The notes beneath the pieces were generated by a model. The model did not search any database. It saw nothing but the letters and a program-made list of their open reading frames with translations, and was not told where the DNA came from. Positions 16,398 through 25,800 of a DNA stretch of 35,123 nucleotides are shown here, one piece after another. Source of the stretch: an uncultured Helicobacteraceae bacterium. Its GTDB lineage: Bacteria; Campylobacterota; Campylobacteria; Campylobacterales; UBA6016. Numbering within the stretch: position 1 is the first letter of the stretch; each line of letters begins with the position of its first letter. Location of the stretch: positions 1 to 35,123 of the forward strand of contig CALJKN010000116.1 of assembly GCA_937973585.1 (NCBI GenBank), in the 5' to 3' direction. Both the position numbers and the translations under genes were made by a program.

Positions 16398-16949
16398 ATG
16401 GTGGAAAATCTCTACAAATTCAAAAGCGATCTGGATGAACAAGGGGTGATACTCTGTTTTAGCGGCGTAGTCTCTCAGGAGATTCTGTCGACTTTTGCCG
16501 AGATGATAGAAACAAAATTTGAAAGCGAAGGGCTATCCGATATGACGGCAGCCCGAAATATATTTGCAATATTCGTAGAGATGACACACAATATCATAAG
16601 CTACTCTAGCAATTCAAAACTCATCGGGGAGAACAAGAAGCAAAGCCCTGGGGTGATAATCGTCGGATTTGATCTGCACAAGATGAAGTTTTATATCAAA
16701 AGCGGTAACACGGTAAGCGCAGAGGCTAAGACAAAAATCATGGAGCGGATAGATACGGTCAAAAACCTCGATAAAGAGCAGTTAAAAGCTCTCTATAAAG
16801 AACATAGGAAAAGCGGAAAAAACACCCACGACAGAGGTGGCGGGCTAGGCTTTATAGAGATTCAAAGAAAGGCCAGCGAACCGCTTGAATACACGTTTGA
16901 CAAACTAGATGACAGCAACTTGTTTTTTAGCGTAAAAGCAACAGTTTAA
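16398..16949 (+). CDS. SiaB-like kinase (DUF6272 family)
   Basis: This 183-residue protein matches the SiaB family of GHKL-fold protein kinases. It has an N-terminal FxGxxSxEIL region, the N-box-like EMTHNIISYSS (Asn65) and a glycine-rich GGGLGFIEI ATP-lid segment near residues 151-159. In P. aeruginosa, SiaB phosphorylates SiaC and thereby blocks its binding to the effector, opposing SiaA. The next gene, 16 bp downstream, encodes the SiaC-like substrate, and a SiaA-like gene lies upstream, which supports the assignment. The start is the ATG after AAAGGGGCTGTTTCG. Confidence 0.86.
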   Translation: MVENLYKFKSDLDEQGVILCFSGVVSQEILSTFAEMIETKFESEGLSDMTAARNIFAIFVEMTHNIISYSSNSKLIGENKKQSPGVIIVGFDLHKMKFYIKSGNTVSAEAKTKIMERIDTVKNLDKEQLKALYKEHRKSGKNTHDRGGGLGFIEIQRKASEPLEYTFDKLDDSNLFFSVKATV

Positions 16950-16965
16950 ACAAAGGAGAGAAATT

Positions 16966-17343
16966 ATGGAAAATATGTTTTTGGAAGCCACAAAATACAC
17001 CCCGGAAATTAGTCTTGACGCTGCAGCCGGAATCGTAAGCTTAAAAGGAAAATCCTATCCTGAAAATACATTTGATTTTTATGAGCCTGTTGTAGGGTGG
17101 CTGAAAAGCTTTTTTGCAGAGCCGAAAAGCGGTGCAAAAATAGTATTTGATATATCATACTTTAACTCCAGTTCATCAAGACTTTTTTTTGATATTTTCG
17201 ACATACTGGAAGAGGCGGTAGAAAACGGTAGCACGCTCTCAATAGAGTGGATGTATGACGCCGAAAACGATAGCGCAAAAGAGGCAGGAGAGGATTTCAA
17301 AGACGATTTCGATACTTTAGAATTTGAGTTGGTAGAAAAATAA
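16966..17343 (+). CDS. SiaC-like partner-switch protein (DUF1987)
   Basis: This 125-residue acidic protein has the DUF1987/SiaC layout: TKYTPEISLD, GIVSLKGKSYPEN, FYEPVVGWL, then FDISYFNSSSSRLFFDIFD. In P. aeruginosa SiaC, Thr68 is phosphorylated by SiaB and dephosphorylated by SiaA; here the residue after Asn67 is Ser68. Unphosphorylated SiaC activates its effector SiaD, a diguanylate cyclase. No such cyclase is present here; the next gene, 2 bp away, encodes an HD-GYP phosphodiesterase. AAAGGAGAG precedes the start. The family call is strong; the effector set is inference. Confidence 0.9.
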   Translation: MENMFLEATKYTPEISLDAAAGIVSLKGKSYPENTFDFYEPVVGWLKSFFAEPKSGAKIVFDISYFNSSSSRLFFDIFDILEEAVENGSTLSIEWMYDAENDSAKEAGEDFKDDFDTLEFELVEK

Positions 17344-17345
17344 TA

Positions 17346-18230
17346 ATGGTAGGACACGATCTTATCCGTCACATTGACTCACTAATGTCGGACGAGATCG
17401 TAGACTGCGAATCCCTCAAAATCGCTATCAATAAACTTGTAAAAGCGTACATAAAAAACTCCGACAGGCTTGACAAAATCACAAAACTGAGCGACAAACA
17501 GCAAATCGAGATGTTAAAGCTAAATGAAAATCTCGAAAGTGCCTACTCCGAACTCGACATATACAAAAACCACCTCGAAGAGAGGGTGCATGCTGCCGTC
17601 TCAGATATAAGACTCCTAAACGAAGAGTTGTCTAAAACGCAGATAGAGGTTATATTTACGATGGGGGCAATAGGTGAGAGCCGCTCAAAAGAGACCGGAA
17701 ATCACGTCAAAAGAGTCGCTGAATACTCAAAAATACTGGCTCTCGCATACGGGCTCGACAAAGAAGAGGCTGAACTACTAAAGCGTGTTTCACCGATGCA
17801 CGATATCGGCAAGGTTGCCATCCCAGACCATATCCTAAATAAACCCGGCAAGCTCACCGAAGAGGAGTTTGCGGTTATGCAAAAGCATACAGTAATAGGA
17901 TACGAAATGCTCTCAAACTCCGATAGAGATATCATGAACGCAGCCAGAATAGTAGCCCATGAGCATCATGAAAAATACGGAGGGGGTGGATATCCGAGAG
18001 GCATAGCCGGAGAGGAGATTCATATATTTGGACGAATTACCGCAATTGCCGATGTTTTTGATGCGCTCGGGAGCGATAGGTGTTACAAAAAAGCGTGGGA
18101 TGATGATAGGATTTTTAGCCTCTTTAAAGAGGAGAGAGGGAGACACTTTGACCCGCTACTTGTGGATGCCTTTTTTGATACCATAAAAGATATTTTAGAT
18201 ATCAGAGGGGCGTTAAAAGACGAGTTTTAA
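17346..18230 (+). CDS. HD-GYP c-di-GMP phosphodiesterase with shared N-terminal helix
   Basis: This is a 294-residue cytoplasmic enzyme. Residues 31-60 contain KNSDRLDKITKLSDKQQ, the helix shared with the kinase and the small PP2C, followed by a coiled coil (LNENLESAYSELDIYKNHLEE). The HD-GYP domain (about 100-290) keeps MHDIGK, the IPDHIL block, HEHHEKYGGGGYP and ADVFDAL, so it should hydrolyse c-di-GMP. It follows the siaC-like gene by 2 bp, the position where SiaD diguanylate cyclase sits in Pseudomonas. The system here would lower rather than raise c-di-GMP when the helix is engaged, if engagement activates. Its 3' end overlaps the convergent FecR gene by 4 bp. Confidence 0.93.
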   Translation: MVGHDLIRHIDSLMSDEIVDCESLKIAINKLVKAYIKNSDRLDKITKLSDKQQIEMLKLNENLESAYSELDIYKNHLEERVHAAVSDIRLLNEELSKTQIEVIFTMGAIGESRSKETGNHVKRVAEYSKILALAYGLDKEEAELLKRVSPMHDIGKVAIPDHILNKPGKLTEEEFAVMQKHTVIGYEMLSNSDRDIMNAARIVAHEHHEKYGGGGYPRGIAGEEIHIFGRITAIADVFDALGSDRCYKKAWDDDRIFSLFKEERGRHFDPLLVDAFFDTIKDILDIRGALKDEF

Positions 18231-18883
18231 CCTGCGTATGGGTCTACCGGACCGCCTATCAACCTCTGAATCTCAAGCCACTCCTCAAAAGGCGGTGTCC
18301 TTCCGCACATTTTTTCAAGCTCTCTTAGCTCATCGTCGGTATGGTTGTGCGTTTTGTCGTCCCTAATCCCCAACTCCCCGCTTTTTGAACGAGTTAGCAA
18401 TACCGGCTTGTCGTGATATCTGCTTTTTAGACTCATCTTCTCTTCGTTTTTACCAATCGGATAATATCCTGCTTCTCCATAGCAAAGACACGCATAAACT
18501 GCATCATCGCCGTATTCGTGCAGGTACAAACCTGTCCCCCTGATACCGAGAGCGCATGTTTTAGTTATTATCTGCTTCTCCCCGCCGCCGAATACCCCCA
18601 TCACCGCCCCGGAGATAAGCTTTAAGGTTTTTGTAGAAACCCCGTCGCTAGTCAGCTCAATTTTAGTATTCCTTCTGAGCATGAAAGCGTCGTTTCCAAC
18701 CTTGATCCTGCTCTCCTCTTTTGCCGACTCTATAACCATGGAGCCGTCACCGTTTTTGGTCACCTCGCAAACCCCACCTGCCGATTTCATATCAGGCGTT
18801 TTTGCCCCAAGAGATGATGCGGCTACGACAAATAACCCTGAACCGATTACCCTAAAAGCCTGTCGTCTGCCGTTCAAAGACAT
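18227..18883 (-). CDS. FecR-domain exported protein
   Basis: This 218-residue protein has a Tat-like N-terminus (GRRQAFRVIGSGLFVVAASSLGA). A FecR domain follows, with IKVGNDAFMLRRNTKIEL, LKLISGAVMGVFG and KTCALGIRGTGLYLHEYGD, the usual FecR core. The C-terminus HTDDELRELEKMCGRTPPF is a conserved tail of stand-alone Campylobacterota FecR-like proteins. It lacks the transmembrane anti-sigma layout and no sigma factor is adjacent, so a FecI/FecR role is unlikely. It follows the CheX-like gene by 4 bp on the same strand. The function of this FecR subtype is not known to me. Confidence 0.8.
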   Translation of the reverse strand: MSLNGRRQAFRVIGSGLFVVAASSLGAKTPDMKSAGGVCEVTKNGDGSMVIESAKEESRIKVGNDAFMLRRNTKIELTSDGVSTKTLKLISGAVMGVFGGGEKQIITKTCALGIRGTGLYLHEYGDDAVYACLCYGEAGYYPIGKNEEKMSLKSRYHDKPVLLTRSKSGELGIRDDKTHNHTDDELRELEKMCGRTPPFEEWLEIQRLIGGPVDPYAG

Positions 18884-18887
18884 ATTA

Positions 18888-19367
18888 TCAGGATGCCCTA
18901 TCCATAGAGATTGAGAGCTTCATCTTGCCGACTTTTGTAGCAAAGTTTATCGACAAAAAGTTCTTGTAATCGTTTGCGGCCAAATATATCTCATCCTTTG
19001 GAATCGGGGTGGAAAACGACATATTCCCACTCTCTCCGGCCTGCTCCACAAGGGCATTTCCGATGACAATATTCGCAAATTCGGCAACAGTTAGACCCAT
19101 TACTACATCCTCCTCTTCTCCGTCCAATATATCACCCAAAAACATTTTGACGACCTGCCTTATTAACCCCTCGTCGAAACTAAAAATGGCCATCCCTTTT
19201 AAAGGTTCGTCAAACGTAATTGCCGATACAAAACCTATATCGGTCTCTTTTAGTGAATCTATCTTAGAGATTCCGGAAATATCAGCCTCCTCATGTGCCT
19301 GCTCCAACAAGAAGCTCTGTGAGTATGAAGCTAATAACTTTGCCAGTTTTTGTTGCTCGCTAATCAT
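18888..19367 (-). CDS. CheX-like CheY-P phosphatase
   Basis: This 159-residue protein belongs to the CheC/CheX/FliY family. The catalytic signature ExxN is present once as AEFANIVIGNAL (about residues 96-107), and the surrounding fold matches CheX: GFVSAITFDEPLKGMAIFSFDE, then SFSTPIP and LSINFATKVGKMKLSI. CheX removes phosphate from CheY-like receivers. The stand-alone receiver at 14967 is the nearest candidate substrate. No good ribosome site is visible before the ATG. It shares its transcript with the FecR-like gene. Confidence 0.8.
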   Translation of the reverse strand: MISEQQKLAKLLASYSQSFLLEQAHEEADISGISKIDSLKETDIGFVSAITFDEPLKGMAIFSFDEGLIRQVVKMFLGDILDGEEEDVVMGLTVAEFANIVIGNALVEQAGESGNMSFSTPIPKDEIYLAANDYKNFLSINFATKVGKMKLSISMDRAS

Positions 19368-19520
19368 ATTATAAATATTCCGGATATTTTATGTAGTCGT
19401 TTAAGTATACAATAATCTGCAAAAGAAGTAGTAATATTTTGATATATTTTTTTCATATCTTTTCGGAGAGATAAGCGTGCATCAAAAGCCGCTAAAGATG
19501 GTTTGGCAAAGGGGTTTGGC

Positions 19521-20066
19521 CTAAGCCGTGATATTAATCCCTTTGCTTTGCAACGCACCGGAAAAACTTTGCAAAAATCCTGCCATAGTTTTGCCTTCCG
19601 TGTTGTTTAGTTTGTTTAGGGCACTTATCCCTTGGTTTAGCACGTCGGTGTTGTTTTGGAAAAACCCTTTATTGTTTGCAAGCGTATATTTGTTGTTTGT
19701 TATCTCATCAGATGTACTTGCATCTAGTTCGCCGCCTCTCTCTTTTGAAAGGGAGTCGGTTTGAACCTGAAAATAAACAGCCGCAACGAGATGGATAGAT
19801 TGAGCCGCTTTAATCTTCTCCGCCGGAGACAGATTGGATGTGGCTCTTTGAAAAGCTGCATATTCGGCTGTTGTCATATTCTCTATAGTATCTAGGCCGT
19901 ATGTCTCTCTATACCCTTCGATGTCGTTTAGGTCGGTAAATTTTTCTTTTTGTTGTTCTTTAAAAGTTTTTGCTTTTTCTGCCGATGTAGTTTTTTGTGA
20001 ACCGCTTTGAATCAAATCCTGAGACAAACCTAAAATATTTGTCGTATTCTCTTGTGAAACCCTCAT
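19521..20066 (-). CDS. Hypothetical helical protein
   Basis: I do not recognise this 181-residue protein. It has no signal peptide or membrane segment. It is rich in Gln, Asn, Thr and Ser and mainly helical, with a central block FTDLNDIEGYRETYGLDTIENMTTAEYAAF and a C-terminus that ends FLQSFSGALQSKGINI. The Asn/Gln-rich chain starting MRVSQENTTN recalls flagellar or secreted accessory proteins of Campylobacterota, but this is only a resemblance. AAGGGGATCACA before the ATG supports the start. The 150 bp between it and the CheX gene holds nothing I can identify. Confidence 0.65.
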   Translation of the reverse strand: MRVSQENTTNILGLSQDLIQSGSQKTTSAEKAKTFKEQQKEKFTDLNDIEGYRETYGLDTIENMTTAEYAAFQRATSNLSPAEKIKAAQSIHLVAAVYFQVQTDSLSKERGGELDASTSDEITNNKYTLANNKGFFQNNTDVLNQGISALNKLNNTEGKTMAGFLQSFSGALQSKGINITA

Positions 20067-20213
20067 TGTGATCCCCTTAGCTGCGATTTTTTAAATTCAT
20101 TTCCCCTTCTTTAGCAAAAACCGCTCCAATTTATTAGCAAAAAAAATAAAATTTTTACTTTATTTTTTAAAGTACTTTAGATATGATTTAGGACTTTTAT
20201 TTTGGAGTTTTGA

Positions 20214-20945
20214 ATGATAAAAAAATCGATAATAGTTTTTTGTTTTTCGGCAGTTTCGCTGCTTGCCGCAAAAGAGGTCGGCCTATCACTCAGCGCCGGA
20301 ACCGTTTTAAAAAGCTCTCCATATAAAAACGGAAAAAATAAACTCTTTGTTTTGCCGTATATTGACGGTAAATATGAAAATTTTTATATCAGGGGGCTAG
20401 AGGCCGGATACCGCCTGTATACCGATGAGAACAAGGAGTTTAAGCTCTTTACAAAAGGGGATTTGGGTGGATACAAAGAGTCCGATGCCGACATACTATC
20501 CGGCATGGATGAGCGCAAAAACGGGATAAGCGGCGGCATCGGAGCGGCTTATAAAACACCGTACGGCAAACTAGGAATCTCTGTATCTCGTGATGTCTCT
20601 GGAGCCGGAGACGGGTATTTTGGGGAGCTGGAATACTCAAAAAACTTCAATATCGGTAGCGGTGTTTTTGTCGGTTATGTCGGAATAGACTATATGGACT
20701 CCAAAAGCTCCAACTATTATTACGGGATCAAAGTATCGGAGGCCGCAAAAGAGCGGGCGGCATACGAACCAAACGGCGCTTTTAACGGTTATATAGGTGG
20801 GAAATACATCCATTTTTTTGATAAAAATATTTTTTTATTCTCAAATATAAAGCTAACACGTTTTGACGACTCTATCGCAAAAAGCGACATAGTAGACAAA
20901 AAATACAACGCTTTGGCGGCAATAGCCGTCGGATACAAGTTTTAA
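20214..20945 (+). CDS. MipA/OmpV-family outer-membrane protein
   Basis: This is a 243-residue predicted beta-barrel. A Sec signal peptide (MIKKSIIVFCFSAVSLLA) is followed by alternating hydrophobic strands and the family-typical block SSNYYYGIKVSEAAKERAAYEPNGAFN, and it ends with an aromatic terminal strand (IAVGYKF), as expected for BAM recognition. It is the first gene of an efflux operon, 16 bp before the tolC-like gene. MipA relatives have been linked to murein hydrolase scaffolding and envelope stress or antibiotic response. TTGGAG lies seven bases before the start. Confidence 0.85.
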   Translation: MIKKSIIVFCFSAVSLLAAKEVGLSLSAGTVLKSSPYKNGKNKLFVLPYIDGKYENFYIRGLEAGYRLYTDENKEFKLFTKGDLGGYKESDADILSGMDERKNGISGGIGAAYKTPYGKLGISVSRDVSGAGDGYFGELEYSKNFNIGSGVFVGYVGIDYMDSKSSNYYYGIKVSEAAKERAAYEPNGAFNGYIGGKYIHFFDKNIFLFSNIKLTRFDDSIAKSDIVDKKYNALAAIAVGYKF

Positions 20946-20961
20946 GCAAAGGTTTAACTAA

Positions 20962-22197
20962 ATGTATAAAAAAATCATCGCCGCACTTCTGTCGGCAGGT
21001 ACGGCCATGTATGCCGAAAATCTTTCATCTTTGCTTGCCTCCATAGAATCAAACGACGGCTTACAGGCTCAAAAGGCTTTGGAGCAGGCGGCGGATGGCA
21101 GATACTCCTCGGTTATCAGAGGGTATGCCCCAAAGTTTGAGCTACTTGGGGGGTATAGCAAAAAAAGCCAAACTACCGATTTTGAGCCAAAAGAGACGAA
21201 GCTTGGTGAGGCAAAAGCCGGGGTTGCAATCTTCGACGGGCTAAAGAGGGAGGGGTCTATCATGGCAGCCTCCAAAAGCGCCGAATCCGAAAAATACAAA
21301 ACCGGATATATGAGACAGTCTATTATGCTAGATACCGTCAGAGAGTATTTCGGCGCAATTACGGCAACGGCGATGTCGGAATCGCTAGGTTTTAAAATCT
21401 CGGAGCTGAACCAAAACATAAAACGGCTATCGATATTGACCCAAAACGGTCTGGCTACAAAAGATACGTTAGAGGCGATGATTGCCTCAAAAAAAGAGGC
21501 CGAATATGAGCTTGAAAATGTCACTCTCTCCCTTCAAAATTCGCTTTTAAAATTGGAGCTTTATACCGGCAAAAGCGGTATTTTGCCTATAAAAACCGTA
21601 CTTTTTGAACCGGACGACAAAAAAGCGGAGAGGGCAGATATAAAGGCTGATAAATTGGTAGTTGAGGGGCTAAAATGGCAAGAGTGGCAAAACACCTATC
21701 TCCCCTCTTTGATGCTGGAAAGCTCTCACAAAAAATACTCATACGGCCCTTATAACGATATGGGTGGAGCCCAAAAGCTACCGGAGTGGCAAAATACTAT
21801 CTCATTGCAACTCTCTTTTACTATCTTTGATTTCGGCAAAATCGCAAAAGAGCGGGAGGCGGCGAGGCTACAGACGTTAGCGGCATCAAAAAATCTAGCC
21901 TACAAACAAAACGGGCTAGCAATAGAGTCCAAACTAAAAAAAATAGAGCTAGAGGCGGCAAAAAAGAAACTGGATGCAGCAAAAGCTGCATTGGCGGCTA
22001 CGGAGACCTCATACGGCTACACAAAAAAAAGATTTGATGCAAATCTGGTCAGCTACACCGATTACCTCTCTGAGCTAACCAAAAAAGAGGCTGCCCTCTC
22101 CAGAGTGGCCTCCGCCTCGTCCGAAGTTGAGATTAAAAAAGCAGAACTGGCTTTTGCAAACGGAACCGATATAAAAACATTGACAAAAGGGGAATAA
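20962..22197 (+). CDS. TolC-family outer-membrane efflux protein
   Basis: This 411-residue protein has a signal peptide (about 1-18) and the internally repeated long helices of outer-membrane efflux proteins, e.g. ISELNQNIKRLSILTQNGLATKDTLEAM and the second-half counterpart AKAALAATETSYGYTKKRFDANLVSYTDYLSE. It forms the trimeric exit duct for the pump encoded two genes on. It is 3 bp from the adaptor gene. Substrates are not evident. Confidence 0.9.
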   Translation: MYKKIIAALLSAGTAMYAENLSSLLASIESNDGLQAQKALEQAADGRYSSVIRGYAPKFELLGGYSKKSQTTDFEPKETKLGEAKAGVAIFDGLKREGSIMAASKSAESEKYKTGYMRQSIMLDTVREYFGAITATAMSESLGFKISELNQNIKRLSILTQNGLATKDTLEAMIASKKEAEYELENVTLSLQNSLLKLELYTGKSGILPIKTVLFEPDDKKAERADIKADKLVVEGLKWQEWQNTYLPSLMLESSHKKYSYGPYNDMGGAQKLPEWQNTISLQLSFTIFDFGKIAKEREAARLQTLAASKNLAYKQNGLAIESKLKKIELEAAKKKLDAAKAALAATETSYGYTKKRFDANLVSYTDYLSELTKKEAALSRVASASSEVEIKKAELAFANGTDIKTLTKGE

Positions 22198-22200
22198 AAG

Positions 22201-22893
22201 ATGATAAAAAAACTACTCGTATTTTCGGCTTTAGCCGGATTCTCTTTTGCAGACGTATACGCTACATTTGAGGCAAAAGGGGTAAAAGAGGCGGCACTAA
22301 ACCTATCCGCAAGCGGTGTCGTGGAGAGAATAAACGTAGATGTCGGCTCAAACGTTAAAAAAGGGGAGACTCTTCTTGGTCTAAACGACAGGGAGGAGAG
22401 GGCGGCTTTGGCGGCGGCACAGAGCGATTATGCGTTTTTAGCGGCACAGTTTGACAGATACCAAAAAAGTGCCGAAGTATTTGACAAAAATACCCTAGAT
22501 AGGCTCAAATCGGAGTTGGACAGGGCAAAAAATACCCTTTCGCTCAACAAAGAGAGGGTCTCAAAAATGAACCTTTCGGCTCCGTTTTCAGGGGTGATAG
22601 CCGAAAAAAACGTAGAGATCGGAGATATGGCAACACCGACTCAAAAAGGGCTTTTTAGGCTCATATCAAACGATGTAAAACTCGTACTGTCGTTTGACTC
22701 AAAATACTCCTCGCAGGTAAAAGTAGGAGACGAATTTTGCTATGCCGTAGACGGCAAAAAAAGCGGCAAATGCGTAAAAATCAAAAAAATATATCCCGCA
22801 TTAAATGTAGAAAATAAAAAACTAAACGCCGAAGCCGAAGGGGGTGGGCTAAAAGCCGGAACCTTCGGAGACGGACAGATAAAAACAAAGTAG
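22201..22893 (+). CDS. Compact RND periplasmic adaptor (membrane fusion protein)
   Basis: This 230-residue adaptor has a signal peptide (about 1-17), a split lipoyl domain (SGVVERINVDVGSNVKKGETLLGL ... LSAPFSGVIAEKNVEIGDMATPTQ), a short helical hairpin (about 75-120) and a beta-barrel domain. The usual C-terminal membrane-proximal domain is largely missing, which makes it much shorter than the common 350-400 residues. The reading frame is clean and the gene is tightly packed with its partners, so it looks naturally compact rather than broken. Confidence 0.88.
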   Translation: MIKKLLVFSALAGFSFADVYATFEAKGVKEAALNLSASGVVERINVDVGSNVKKGETLLGLNDREERAALAAAQSDYAFLAAQFDRYQKSAEVFDKNTLDRLKSELDRAKNTLSLNKERVSKMNLSAPFSGVIAEKNVEIGDMATPTQKGLFRLISNDVKLVLSFDSKYSSQVKVGDEFCYAVDGKKSGKCVKIKKIYPALNVENKKLNAEAEGGGLKAGTFGDGQIKTK

Positions 22894-22899
22894 GCCGAT

Positions 22900-25800
22900 A
22901 TGTATAAGTTTGCTATTTCAAGGCCTATCACGACGATAATGTTTGCTCTGGCTCTAGTGTTTTTTGGGCTATCCGAGAAGTTTAGGATGCCGGCAGCCCT
23001 GTATCCGGCTGTCGATTTTCCGACCGTTGTTGTCACTACTTTTTATAAAGGGGCTTCGGCGGAGATAGTCGAGAGCAAAGTGAGCGACAAACTAGAAGAG
23101 GCCATAAGCGGTATCTCAGGACTAGATTTTGTGAGTTCCGATAGCTCAAAAGGGGTATCGATAGTCGTTGCCCAGTTCAAGCTAAGCAAGCCGATAGAAG
23201 AGGCGGTAAACGACGTTAGGGATAAGGTATCTTCGGCGGGACTCTCGGCAGAGGTTGAAAAACCGATAGTCGATAAATTTTCCGTTAACTCCTCCCCTAT
23301 TATCACACTGTTTTTGTCAGGCGATGCCAATAATACGCAAAAGTTAATGACTTATGCCGACGAGATAATAAAGCCGAAGCTCCAAAGGCTTGAGGGGGTT
23401 GGAAACGTAGATATAGTTGGGCTACGGAAAAAAATAATAAAAATCCACCCCGACACTACGTCGCTCTTAAAATACGGTCTCGACCTAAACGACCTATCCT
23501 CAAAAATCGGCTCCGAAAACATAAAAAGAGACGGTGGAAGGGTCATAGCAGACAAAAACGAATGGCTTGTCTCAGTGGATGCCGATGCAATGAACGCACA
23601 GGCTCTCGGTGAGATAAAGATAAAAGACGGGGTAAAACTAAAAGACGTAGCGACCGTAACCGACGGGATAGCAGACGAGAGGAGCTTTGCTAATCTAAAC
23701 GGAAAACCGGGGGTTATGCTACAGGTAAAAAAAATCACCGGGGCAAACGAGATAAAAATAGCGGAGGCGGTAAAGGGGCAAATCCCTGCCCTAACAGGAC
23801 TCTCAAAAGAGTTCAAACTGGATGTATTGTTTGACTCCACGATATTTATAAAAAACACACTTTCCAGTGTTCAATTGGATCTTTTGCTCGGATGTATATT
23901 GGCCTCTTTGGTGGTTCTTTTGTTCCTTAGAAACTTTACCCTCACCATAGTCGCCGCCCTGAGTCTTCCGGTATCGGTTCTAGGGGTTTTGGCCGTCATC
24001 GGCTGGAGCGGGCAGACTCTGAATCTGCTCACCCTCACCGCTTTGACCCTTGCAATCGGGATAATCATAGATGACGCCATAGTCGTAATAGAGAACATCT
24101 ACAAAAAATTGGAAAGCGGGACACCAAAATACAAAGCAGCACTTGACGGTGTGGCCGAAATCTCTTTTTCGATATTGGCTATTTCGGCGATGCTTTTGGC
24201 TGTTTTTGTCCCTATCGCAAATATGAGCGGGATAGTCGGAAGGTTTTTTATGAGTTTCGGGATTACGGTCGTGGCGGCAGTCATAGTGTCGTATATCATA
24301 GCTATCACGCTCATACCGATGATAAGCTCACTCGTAGCAAACCCAAAGCACACCGGTTTTTATATAAAGACGGAGCCGTTTTTTGCCGCCGTCGAACTAA
24401 GGTATAAAAAATGGCTGACATTGGCGGTCAAATACAAAAAAACAACACTTTTGTCGGCAATAGGGGTATTTTTGCTCTCTATGGTTTTATCCGGAAATCT
24501 AGGGATGGTATTTATGCCCAAAGAGGATAAGAGCCAGTTTACGGTCTCAATAAAAACAGACCCCGGTATGTCGATGGAAGAGATGAAAAAAAAGACTCTG
24601 GAGATTCAAAAAACATTGATGGGGGCTCCAGAGATAGAGTATTGCTCATTGGTGCTCGGCAAAGTGCATGAGGGGAGTATATACGTCAGGCTCAAACCGC
24701 TTGAGAGCAGAAAACGGTCGCAATCGGAGGTGATGGATGAGGCCAGAAAAAAATTTGCCGGCTTCAAAGGGTTTAGAATCAACGTTATGGAATTTGACGA
24801 CATGGGGGGCTACGAGATTAATACCCCTTTCCAGATGATTTTGACCGCATCCGATGCAAAAACCGCCGAAAACTCCGGCAGAAAGTTGATGGAGTTTTTA
24901 AAAACCGTCAAAGGAACGACCGGAGTCCAAAGCAATATCCAGCCGAAAACTCCGGAGCTGTCCGTCCGGATTATTACCGAAAACGTCGCCAGATACGGCC
25001 TCAAAACGTCCGATGTCGCAAACGTTATAGCCGGAGCTTTTTCCGGTGAAGTTGCCATTAGCTATCTCAGAGAGCGGGGCAAAGAGTACGATGTAACAAT
25101 CAGACTGGATGACAACGCAAGGGGTGACAAAGATGCGGTGGGGCGGCTGAGTATCAAAAACGACAAAGGGGAGATGATACTCCTCTCCTCTGTAGCCGAA
25201 ATTTCGGATTCATTGTCACCTACAACGATAAAAAGATACGACAGGCAAAAACAGGTTCTTGTCGGAGCCGACCTGACCGGAGGATTAGCACTTGACGCTC
25301 TACTAAAAGAGGTTATGGAGAACAAAGACAAATGGCTGACGGATGGGGTATCGTTTGTTTTGGAGGGAGATGCAAAATATATGGGCGAGACGGCCGAGGC
25401 ATTTGGAGTTGCTATCATGGCGGCCGTCATTATGATTTATCTGATTTTGGCCTCCCTGTACGAATCTCCTCTGCAACCGCTCGTTATTATGAGTGCGTTG
25501 CCTCTTAGCTTTACCGGTGCGTTTTTGGGGCTTTATGCGGCAGGGATGAATATGAGCCTTTTTAGCATGATGGGGCTCATGTTGCTTTTGGGGCTTGTCG
25601 GGAAAAACTCGACTCTTGTTGTGGATGCGGCAAACAGATTTAGAGAGGGCGGCGCAAAGCTGGATGATGCGGTAGTGGAGGCCGGAGTTGCCAGATTTAG
25701 ACCTATCGTTATGACTACGGTCGCTATGTGCTTCGGGATGCTACCTCTGGCTCTCTCGGTCGGCGAGGGTTCTGGGGTCAAAGCCCCTATGGGGGTTACC

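Noticed and set aside
19364..19558. 64-codon minus-strand ORF between the CheX-like and hypothetical genes
   Set aside because: It overlaps the 3' end of the gene at 19521 in another frame and lacks a ribosome site and protein-like composition.
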